Notes under the pieces: generated by a model
Database searches by the model: none
What the model saw: only the letters and a program-made list of their open reading frames with translations
Told to the model about the DNA's origin: nothing
In this document: piece after piece, positions 20,657 through 26,809 of the stretch
Position numbering within the stretch: position 1 is the first letter of the stretch
Layout: every line of letters starts with the position of its first letter
IMG/VR virus record: IMGVR_UViG_3300036828_000363
Span: 29,236-93,235 of that record
Length of the DNA stretch: 64,000 nucleotides
From: a virus
Reading direction: 5' to 3' (one strand)
Position numbers and translations under genes: made by a program

Positions 20657-22423
20657 ATGAGCATACTTGAGAACTACATCCGAGCCGGAGCTTCAATGAA
20701 TGGTGGAGACACTGGTAATGCTCATCCCGACCATCAACACTTCGATGAATGCGCGCCTGATACAGAACAACAGTTTCATGAAGCTGCAAGCGCGTCTACT
20801 GATCAGGAGCACGAGAACGCGGCAAGCTATCATGACAGGGAAGCGAATATGTATGCGATTCGTCCCGGACTTAGTGCCGCAGAAAGACAAAGACAAAACG
20901 CTCATGAGAACGCGGCAGCACTTCATAGGCGTGTTATCACAGAAGGCACAAAGTATCCTCAGCTTAGACCGGGACTATCTAGTGACGCGAATAGTGCTTC
21001 TTTAGGAGTTCATGCTTTCCTAGTTAAACCTAAAGTGGAACCAACACAACTAAAACCCAGCGTGGTAGATAAGGCAGAGAAGGGGGAACGGAAAATGTCA
21101 AGTTTCGTTGAGCAATTCGTTAAATACTCTGGTGGCAATGCAAAAAAGTATGCGCCCGATCAACCCCGTACCGACGCTGGAAGCTTCCAAGCAGATCAAG
21201 TCGCGGCAGAGAATGCTCAGACAATCGATGCTCATAAGCGAGCGGGAAAATATCATCGAAGAGTAGGCGCGACACTTCAGACAGAAGGACATGAAGCTGA
21301 CGCGCAACAACACTTCAACGCAGCACACGCGCATGAAAGAGCAGTATCACTTGGTTCGGAAGGCGCGCAACCGCCTTCTTCACTCGCTCGACAAGCAAGT
21401 GCATCTGCTCATGGTAAGAAACCTACTCAAACATTCATGCAACAATGTTCAACGCCAGAAGTAAGTCTGGTGAAAGACTTCGTGAATGGCGAGAGGACTA
21501 ATCCATCGATTCCTTACAAGTCAGATGTTGAGCGATTCGTTCGAGCGGACAATATTCCTGCTGGAATCTCAGTTGAGAACATCGGAACTGGAATGTCGAA
21601 GGGTGGCCCCGGTTCCGGTAGATATCCTGCTGGAAGTGGTGGTAGTTCATCAGCGGGAGAAGCTGCGAGAGAACGAGTGATTCATAACGCCTTGGGCGCA
21701 GATAGCGCCAAAGCACATGCTGATGCCGCGCAACACCATCAGATCATGGCACGTGGTTCGCGGCAAATCGCAGAACGTACTGGGATGAAAGCATACAATG
21801 ACGCGGCTGATGCTCATCAAAATGCAGCCGATCTTCATGCCGCTGCCTACAAGGCACATTTAAAAACTGGAGCGGACACGCCTTCAAAAGATGAACTTGG
21901 TTCGATGAGTGAGAAGGCACGTGTCGCGTCAAGAGTCGCGCATGATTCATCATGGGATGCCCGCGACAAAGAACAATCTTCGCTCAAAGTGCAAACAGAC
22001 AACCTCGACAAAGGTGGCCCCGGAAGTGGACGATATCCTGCCGGAAGTGGTGGTAACTCTGAAAGCTCCGGAGATACCAAGCATGATTACTATGGTGAGC
22101 ATGGTATCCATCTCACCATGACACGTGACCAAGCGGACAGTGTCAGTGGCAGCGGTAAGCAGGATGAGAACGTTGCTGCGCTCGCGAGACATCCGGACAT
22201 CAAACCGCAACTGGACAACATTGACCCGGAGAAACTCCGCTCCGAGTTGAAAGGTTATGGTGCTTGGGACAAGTCGGAACTCGCAGACCATGACCAAAAC
22301 CTACATAGGATGCTTTGGCTCGCGGGTGGTCATATCAGTGATGAAGCAAAATCATCTGACAAAGCACAAGATGCGACTACTCTCTACAAGGCATCGACTG
22401 GCAAGGAAGAATTGGTGAAGTGA
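20657..22423 (+). CDS. His/Ala-rich helical protein with repeated linkers
   Basis: 588 residues, mostly helices of the form AAxxHxxAAxxH (DQEHENAASYHDREANMY, AKAHADAAQHHQIMARG, ADAHQNAADLHAAAYKAH). Three linkers mark module borders: KYAPDQPRTDAGSF (21146-21187), a distant form of the KYSEDQ linker of the giant proteins, and KGGPGSGRYPAGSGG twice (21599-21643 and 22010-22054). The last ~120 residues (LTMTRDQADSVSGSGKQDENVAALARHPDIKPQL) form another small domain. Gly-Pro-Gly-Ser linkers of this type occur in phage head proteins. Location between terS and terL suggests a head or packaging role; no enzyme motif is seen. Confidence 0.65.
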   Translation: MSILENYIRAGASMNGGDTGNAHPDHQHFDECAPDTEQQFHEAASASTDQEHENAASYHDREANMYAIRPGLSAAERQRQNAHENAAALHRRVITEGTKYPQLRPGLSSDANSASLGVHAFLVKPKVEPTQLKPSVVDKAEKGERKMSSFVEQFVKYSGGNAKKYAPDQPRTDAGSFQADQVAAENAQTIDAHKRAGKYHRRVGATLQTEGHEADAQQHFNAAHAHERAVSLGSEGAQPPSSLARQASASAHGKKPTQTFMQQCSTPEVSLVKDFVNGERTNPSIPYKSDVERFVRADNIPAGISVENIGTGMSKGGPGSGRYPAGSGGSSSAGEAARERVIHNALGADSAKAHADAAQHHQIMARGSRQIAERTGMKAYNDAADAHQNAADLHAAAYKAHLKTGADTPSKDELGSMSEKARVASRVAHDSSWDARDKEQSSLKVQTDNLDKGGPGSGRYPAGSGGNSESSGDTKHDYYGEHGIHLTMTRDQADSVSGSGKQDENVAALARHPDIKPQLDNIDPEKLRSELKGYGAWDKSELADHDQNLHRMLWLAGGHISDEAKSSDKAQDATTLYKASTGKEELVK

Positions 22424-22453
22424 TCGCATAGTTTCACATAGTAGGTGATCGCC

Positions 22454-22666
22454 ATGAGAGCAATTGTTACCATAGCCGACCCGGATCAGATCAACTTCAA
22501 TTCTATTCTCGCCCTGAAGTTGAATGAGTTTGAAGCGGTAACGCAAAGAGCACTAAATGTGTGGGGAATTCTAGCTTCACACGTTCGTGATGGTGGAACC
22601 ATTATCTTGAGGGACAAGTATGGCTATCCAAGAGAGGTTCGACTTGAAGACTTAGCAAGGGATTAG
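22454..22666 (+). CDS. hypothetical protein
   Basis: 70 residues from ATG 22454 (AGGTGATC upstream; the frame opens at GTG 22445). MRAIVTIADPDQINFNSILALKLNEFEAVTQRALNVWGILASHVRDGGTIILRDKYGYPREVRLEDLARD. Possibly a small regulator: EFEAVTQRAL and GGTIILRD look like helix and strand of a ribbon-helix-helix-size domain. Not recognised. Confidence 0.55.
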   Translation: MRAIVTIADPDQINFNSILALKLNEFEAVTQRALNVWGILASHVRDGGTIILRDKYGYPREVRLEDLARD

Positions 22667-22671
22667 TGAAT

Positions 22672-22802
22672 ACTAGCTTAGGTTATTGGGATTCTACCTG
22701 AGCTAGTTGATGCTGAGATAACTTCTGCACCACGGCAGAAGTAAGTCCGCATCAGGAAAGGGGGTTTGGACAAGACGACACACCTTGTTACAAACCCCTT
22801 TC
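22672..22802 (+). ncRNA. candidate structured RNA: three abutting hairpins upstream of terL
   Basis: Three stems fill the spacer with almost no unpaired joints. H1: ACTAGCT/AGCTAGT plus a T-G pair and AGGT/ACCT (22672-22707). H2: TGATGC/GCATCA outside, ACTTCTGC/GCAGAAGT inside, with internal loops of 7 and 6 nt (22708-22754). H3: GAAAGGGG-G-TTTG/CAAACCCCTTTC plus ACAAG/CTTGT (22756-22802). Pairing is perfect apart from one bulge. H3 is not followed by a real T-run, so this is not a simple terminator. It may be a packaging-linked RNA, a leader controlling terL, or an RNA processing site. Confidence 0.5.
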
Positions 22803-22822
22803 TACTTTTGGAGAAGAAGAAA

Positions 22823-22966
22823 ATGGAACAAACTGATATAGAAATTTTGATGAATGATGTCAGACTTTCCCTCTTCCAGATTCTTGTAGAGATGTACAAC
22901 GAAGTAAAGCGACAAGAAGCTGTGACCAACTTGTACGCCGAGGCATTGAGTATTGGCTATAGGTGA
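22823..22966 (+). CDS. 47-residue hypothetical protein
   Basis: ATG 22823 with GGAG 9 nt upstream; the frame opens at TTG 22766 inside the structured region, which is unlikely as a start. MEQTDIEILMNDVRLSLFQILVEMYNEVKRQEAVTNLYAEALSIGYR is one or two helices. It overlaps the terL start by 14 nt, which suggests coupling. Confidence 0.55.
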   Translation: MEQTDIEILMNDVRLSLFQILVEMYNEVKRQEAVTNLYAEALSIGYR

Positions 22967-24860
22967 TCAATACGTCAGAACGCAGTTAACACCAAACGGC
23001 GCGCCTATTCCTGCTCTAACCACGCCCATTGATCCCACCAAGATAACACCAGAACAAGCAGACAAAGTAAGAGAAACGCTTGTTGACTCAGTCCAGTTTA
23101 GTCGTGTGTGGCTAGATTCCGAACTATGGGAAAAGCAAGAAGAGATACTACGTTCCATCGACACGAATCGTAAGACTGCGGTACGCGCTTGTCACTCATC
23201 CGGAAAAACTTTTGTTGCTGCGCTTGCGACTCTTCACTTCTTAGCTAGATGGGAAGAAGCAATAGTAATCACTACTGCGCCTACGAAAAATCAAGTCGAA
23301 AAGTTACTTTGGGCAGAAATACATTCTGCGGTAGGCAGAAGTAAGTATCCGTTCCCCAAACCGATTCTTACTCAGCTAAAGATAGGGCCGAAACGCTACG
23401 CCTTAGGATTCACCACTAACATTGAGCATCAGGACGAAGGCGTTAAGTTCCAAGGTTTCCACGCAAAGAACATATTAGTCATCCTTGATGAAGCACCCGG
23501 AGTCGCGACTAAGATATGGAAAGCGATTGAAGGGTTGATGGCATCAGGTAATGTAAGACTGCTTGCTATCGGTAATCCGACAATCGTAGGCGGAGACTTC
23601 TACAACGCGTTTCACTCTGATCGTGAATTCTGGGATGCAAAGCTTACCATCTCTGCGTTTGACACGCCGAATCTATTAGGTATTACTCCTGCTCAACTAA
23701 TCAAGATGACACCAGACGAGCTAGATTACTGTCCGGTGCCACATCTGATATCCAGACGTTGGGTGTATCAGATGATCAAATCGCTGGGGATGAGTAATCC
23801 GTTTGTTCAGTCAAGAGTGTTTGGCGAATTCCCGGAACAAGCTGAAGACTCGCTCATATTCTTGTCATGGTTAGATCAAGCATCGAATCGTGAAGTAGAC
23901 AAGGACAAAGTCTGGGAGCAACTAAAAGCAGGGAAAATAAAGGCGAGTGCAGGTATTGATGTCGCTGGGCCGGGTGAGGACGAAACGACATTATGTATTC
24001 GAGCAGGAAACGATATCATGTTGTTGAAGGCGTGGCCTGATCCTGATCCACGTGGTGAACTGATACAGGAATTGATGCCATTTAAACCGTACCTCGATAA
24101 CGTCAATGTGGACTCAGCAGGAATTGGTTATTATCTAGCACGTCATCTTGAAGACGAAGGTTACCCGGTCTCAGATGTCAATGTAGGAGAATCGCCAGAA
24201 GACAAAGAGCATTTCTTTTTACTCAAGGCAGAATTGTACTGGGGACTTCGTCTACGCTTTGAAGAAGGCGACGTTAATGGATTGGATGACGATGTCGCGA
24301 AAGGCCAGTTGACTACAATACGTTGGAAGCCGAATCCACGTGGTCAAACAGTGATTGAGTCGAAGGCGGACGCGAAAGCACGTGGCATTAAATCTCCGGA
24401 TAGAGCGGAAGGTGTAATGTTGGCATTTGCAAAAAGTGGTATGCATGGATTGATTGAGTTGTGGGGACAGGACGCAGAGAAGATTAAGGACGAAGAACAA
24501 AGACAGGAAGCGAGAATTAAAGAAGCACACTCTGCTATTCAACCTGAGCATAACTTAGACCCGAGTGAACGCAGCACGGAACTAGCTAATTTGCAAAAGA
24601 ATGATGCTGGTGGCTGGATTGAAAAAATGGCAATAAGAGACAAAGAAGAAAGAGACAAAAACAAAGAAGCGTTACAAGCAAAGACTGGAATCAAATCTTT
24701 GGGCAAGGTGACTACGTCGAAAGAGCAACCTGATGTTTGTCCGAGATGTCCGAATAAGTTCCTGTCACAGTATGCAGACAACAGTTGGAAGTGTAACGCG
24801 TGTGGCGCGAGTGGTGTAGGCATGACTATTAAGGTTGGTAGCGATCTAATACCAATTTAG
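22953..24860 (+). CDS. terL: terminase large subunit with C-terminal zinc ribbon
   Basis: 635 residues from TTG 22953 (GAGG 9 nt upstream; no in-frame ATG before the conserved part). Packaging ATPase: LWEKQEEILRSI, Walker A-like CHSSGKTFVAA, ITTAPTKNQVEKLLWAEI, Walker B ILVILDEAPGV, coupling motif LLAIGNPT. Nuclease: SAGIDVAGPGEDETTLCIR, NVDSAGIGYYLARHL and SPDRAEGVMLAF supply the acidic residues. The last ~40 residues add CPRCPNKFLSQYADNSWKCNACG, a zinc ribbon not usual in TerL. TerL cuts concatemers and pumps DNA through the portal. Confidence 0.93.
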   Translation: MAIGDQYVRTQLTPNGAPIPALTTPIDPTKITPEQADKVRETLVDSVQFSRVWLDSELWEKQEEILRSIDTNRKTAVRACHSSGKTFVAALATLHFLARWEEAIVITTAPTKNQVEKLLWAEIHSAVGRSKYPFPKPILTQLKIGPKRYALGFTTNIEHQDEGVKFQGFHAKNILVILDEAPGVATKIWKAIEGLMASGNVRLLAIGNPTIVGGDFYNAFHSDREFWDAKLTISAFDTPNLLGITPAQLIKMTPDELDYCPVPHLISRRWVYQMIKSLGMSNPFVQSRVFGEFPEQAEDSLIFLSWLDQASNREVDKDKVWEQLKAGKIKASAGIDVAGPGEDETTLCIRAGNDIMLLKAWPDPDPRGELIQELMPFKPYLDNVNVDSAGIGYYLARHLEDEGYPVSDVNVGESPEDKEHFFLLKAELYWGLRLRFEEGDVNGLDDDVAKGQLTTIRWKPNPRGQTVIESKADAKARGIKSPDRAEGVMLAFAKSGMHGLIELWGQDAEKIKDEEQRQEARIKEAHSAIQPEHNLDPSERSTELANLQKNDAGGWIEKMAIRDKEERDKNKEALQAKTGIKSLGKVTTSKEQPDVCPRCPNKFLSQYADNSWKCNACGASGVGMTIKVGSDLIPI

Positions 24861-25005
24861 TTTTAATTCAAGTCGCTTATTATTGACTCTAAACTAGCGA
24901 CTTAGGTTTGAAGTAATACGTCTATGTAGCAGATGTAAACCAGCTACTCTTAGAGTCTGCTGGTGACTTCGTTTGTCGCCGAATGTAGGATTAGTGTCTA
25001 ATACA
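24861..25005 (+). other. hairpin-rich spacer after terL
   Basis: No gene. Stems: AAGTCGCT/AGCGACTT (24870-24903), ACCAGC-ACTC/GAGT-GCTGGT (24939-24964), GGTGAC/GTCGCC (24962-24980, sharing three bases with the previous stem) and ATTAG/CTAAT (24990-25002). The loop of the first, TTATTGACTCTA, resembles that of H1 before terL (TTATTGGGATTCTA). The overlapping stems would be mutually exclusive. Confidence 0.4.
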
Positions 25006-25155
25006 ATGAACGTACACATTGACCCAGTGCGTTTAGAGAGAATCATGCTTCTACTTGACGGAATAGAAAGCTATCTCATTAGACAACAGGTTCCCCCGGT
25101 TGAATGGGTTCGAGAAATCAAAGAGTTGATGACTGATGCGACTTACTCTACTTGA
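25006..25155 (+). CDS. 49-residue hypothetical protein
   Basis: From ATG 25006 (the frame opens at 24973). MNVHIDPVRLERIMLLLDGIESYLIRQQVPPVEWVREIKELMTDATYST, an amphipathic helical peptide. It overlaps the next gene by 20 nt. Confidence 0.5.
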   Translation: MNVHIDPVRLERIMLLLDGIESYLIRQQVPPVEWVREIKELMTDATYST

Positions 25156-25474
25156 ACCCCGGTATCTCAAAATTAGTTCTGATATAGGTATTAGCAGCGA
25201 GAATGTATCAAAAGAAGAATCAGATGGCATGTGGTTTTTCTGTCCGGTGTGTTACCTGAAAAATAGAGGGCCGGAAGGAACCCATATGATTATCGTATGG
25301 CGACCAAAGATTCAACCCGCGTCAAATCGTTCCGGCCCCGGTAGATGGGAACTGAGGGGCAATGGCTTTGAAGACATGACTTTGATAGGCAGTGACTCGA
25401 ATTCAATTATGTGTAAGGGTGGCTGCAACGCGCACTTTAGCATCGTTGATGGTGAGGTGATCATTCATGACTGA
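25136..25474 (+). CDS. zinc-ribbon phage protein (DUF6527-like)
   Basis: 112 residues. GMWFFCPVCYLKNRGPEGTHMIIVWR, RSGPGRWELRGNGFEDMTLIGSDSNSIMCKGGCNAHFSIVDGEV gives CxxC and CxxxC/H ligands and a terminal 'HFxIxxGEV' strand, as in the DUF6527 family of phage proteins. Function unknown, probably a zinc-stabilised beta domain. Confidence 0.6.
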   Translation: MRLTLLEPRYLKISSDIGISSENVSKEESDGMWFFCPVCYLKNRGPEGTHMIIVWRPKIQPASNRSGPGRWELRGNGFEDMTLIGSDSNSIMCKGGCNAHFSIVDGEVIIHD

Positions 25475-25700
25475 AGCTAAGAGAAAAAAGAAGTCTGAGC
25501 TTATGATGATTCTCAATCGTATGTCCATCGAGCGACGTTTTGGCTTCGAGTTTGAATTTCCTAAGGAGTGGAGAGCGTCACAGAAACCAATTGAGGAATT
25601 GACTACCGGAGAAATGCAACAGCTCATCGATGAAGGAAGACGCCAACTAAAATTAGTTGATGTGGAAGACGAAGAATTGAAATGTCAGTCTGTAAACTAA
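25467..25700 (+). CDS. hypothetical protein
   Basis: 77 residues, 8-nt overlap with the gene before and 19-nt overlap with the one after. Charged helices (EAKRKKKSELMMILNRMSIERRFGFEFEFPKEWRASQKPIEELTTGEMQQLIDEGRRQLK). Not recognised. Confidence 0.55.
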   Translation: MTEAKRKKKSELMMILNRMSIERRFGFEFEFPKEWRASQKPIEELTTGEMQQLIDEGRRQLKLVDVEDEELKCQSVN

Positions 25701-25927
25701 GGCATCGGGACATCAGACGTTGGGATACAACGGGTAGCTATCCAAACTGTCTTCACCACCATCATTGCAATCGTAATGAAGCAGATCAACTAGTCAGGAG
25801 TAATGACGCCTTTCCTATCGCGGGTAAATCTGCAATTGTGTTGTTTGATTCTAATTTCTACCAGTGGGCGAAGGTAGTAGATATAACTGGCATATCTGTA
25901 TTACAAATGGTGCCTATAACGGATTAA
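25682..25927 (+). CDS. hypothetical protein
   Basis: 81 residues. A His/Cys cluster (CLHHHHCNRNEAD) may hold a metal; the second half (AGKSAIVLFDSNFYQWAKVVDITGISVLQMVPI) is beta-like. Support is only the open frame and the tight position. Confidence 0.45.
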   Translation: MSVCKLRHRDIRRWDTTGSYPNCLHHHHCNRNEADQLVRSNDAFPIAGKSAIVLFDSNFYQWAKVVDITGISVLQMVPITD

Positions 25928-25929
25928 TC

Positions 25930-26439
25930 ATGATTCCCCCTTCAAGATACGATTACGAAGCAATGTCAATACCGTTTATAATTCGTGTGAAAGATCGTGT
26001 GAAAGAATGGCGCGAGAAGACGTGGGAATATATCTGGCCTGTCTTAATATTTCTGCTTAGTCCATTTTTGTGGATCGCTCGTTTATTTCTTTCTATCTAC
26101 GTTCGAGTCTATATCCGCTTTTTTGCGATTCGTAGAGCGTCGGATAGAGCGACATGTCCCGCGTGTGGTATTCGTATGCCCCACAAGATGGCATACGATG
26201 GATTGTTTGAGCGATTGATCCATACATGTGCTAGATGTAATGCAGATTGGCCCGAAGCACCAGTACTACCCGCAGACAAGTGGAGAGTCGCTCGTCCAGA
26301 TTCGTTAATTCAAGCTCGTAGGCCAGATGTCCCAGAAATACCTTGGGGCACTAGTTCCCCAGAACCAGTTTCGATGACTACAACAAATGGTAGCTCGACA
26401 AATGGTACAGTGCCAAAGGTGGAAATTAAAGTCAACTAG
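25930..26439 (+). CDS. membrane protein with a zinc ribbon
   Basis: 169 residues from ATG 25930. One or two membrane segments at about 40-75 (YIWPVLIFLLSPFLWIARLFLSIYVRVYIRFFAI), then CPACGIRMPHKMAYDGLFERLIHTCARCNADW, a zinc ribbon on the positive side of the helix. The C-terminus is disordered. Position just before a holin-like gene could mean a lysis accessory, but this is a guess. Confidence 0.6.
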   Translation: MIPPSRYDYEAMSIPFIIRVKDRVKEWREKTWEYIWPVLIFLLSPFLWIARLFLSIYVRVYIRFFAIRRASDRATCPACGIRMPHKMAYDGLFERLIHTCARCNADWPEAPVLPADKWRVARPDSLIQARRPDVPEIPWGTSSPEPVSMTTTNGSSTNGTVPKVEIKVN

Positions 26440-26464
26440 AAGTGAAGAAGTAAAGGAGATTACT

Positions 26465-26716
26465 ATGCCCGTTCTCGTTAACTTGCTGATTTACTTTGTG
26501 ATTGCGGTGATCATCTTCGCCGTGGCTTTCTACTGCCTGCGTTTGCTGCCAGCAGAAGTTCAAAACATAGGTCGCATTGTTCTGTATGTAGTCGCGGCGA
26601 TAGTCGTGATCATACTTCTTTTGCAACTTGTGAATGGTGGCGGTGGTGCTTTGGGTGGTGCCCACCGAAAATTAGGACTAGTTTTAGAGTCGTGTGCTAC
26701 GTTACCTCTCACTTAG
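26465..26716 (+). CDS. small two-helix membrane protein, holin-like
   Basis: 83 residues from ATG 26465 with AAGGAG 7 nt upstream. Two hydrophobic helices: VLVNLLIYFVIAVIIFAVAFYCLRLL and IGRIVLYVVAAIVVIILLLQLVNGGGG. The plan resembles Thivi_2564-type small membrane proteins and class II holins. No endolysin is in the window, so a holin role is only possible. Confidence 0.55.
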   Translation: MPVLVNLLIYFVIAVIIFAVAFYCLRLLPAEVQNIGRIVLYVVAAIVVIILLLQLVNGGGGALGGAHRKLGLVLESCATLPLT

Positions 26717-26740
26717 GATTGCCATGGACGTAGCATCGAT

Positions 26741-26793
26741 AAAGGGTGGGATAATCGGCATGGGAAAAGGCCTCTCACCCTTTCTTCTTTTCA
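26741..26793 (+). terminator. possible terminator before the portal gene
   Basis: AAAGGGTG (26741-26748) pairs with CACCCTTT (26776-26783), followed by CTTCTTTTC. The loop is long (27 nt). It may stop or attenuate transcription before the portal gene. Confidence 0.45.
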
Positions 26794-26809
26794 AAAGAAT
26801 TGAGACCAT

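Noticed and set aside
22755-22820. Ordinary rho-independent terminator at H3
   Set aside because: The stem is strong, but it is followed by TACTTTTGG rather than a T-run, and two more stems abut it; so it is reported as part of a structured RNA instead.
26465-26716. Firm call of a lysis cassette
   Set aside because: Only a two-helix membrane protein is seen; no lysozyme, amidase, peptidase or spanin could be recognised nearby.
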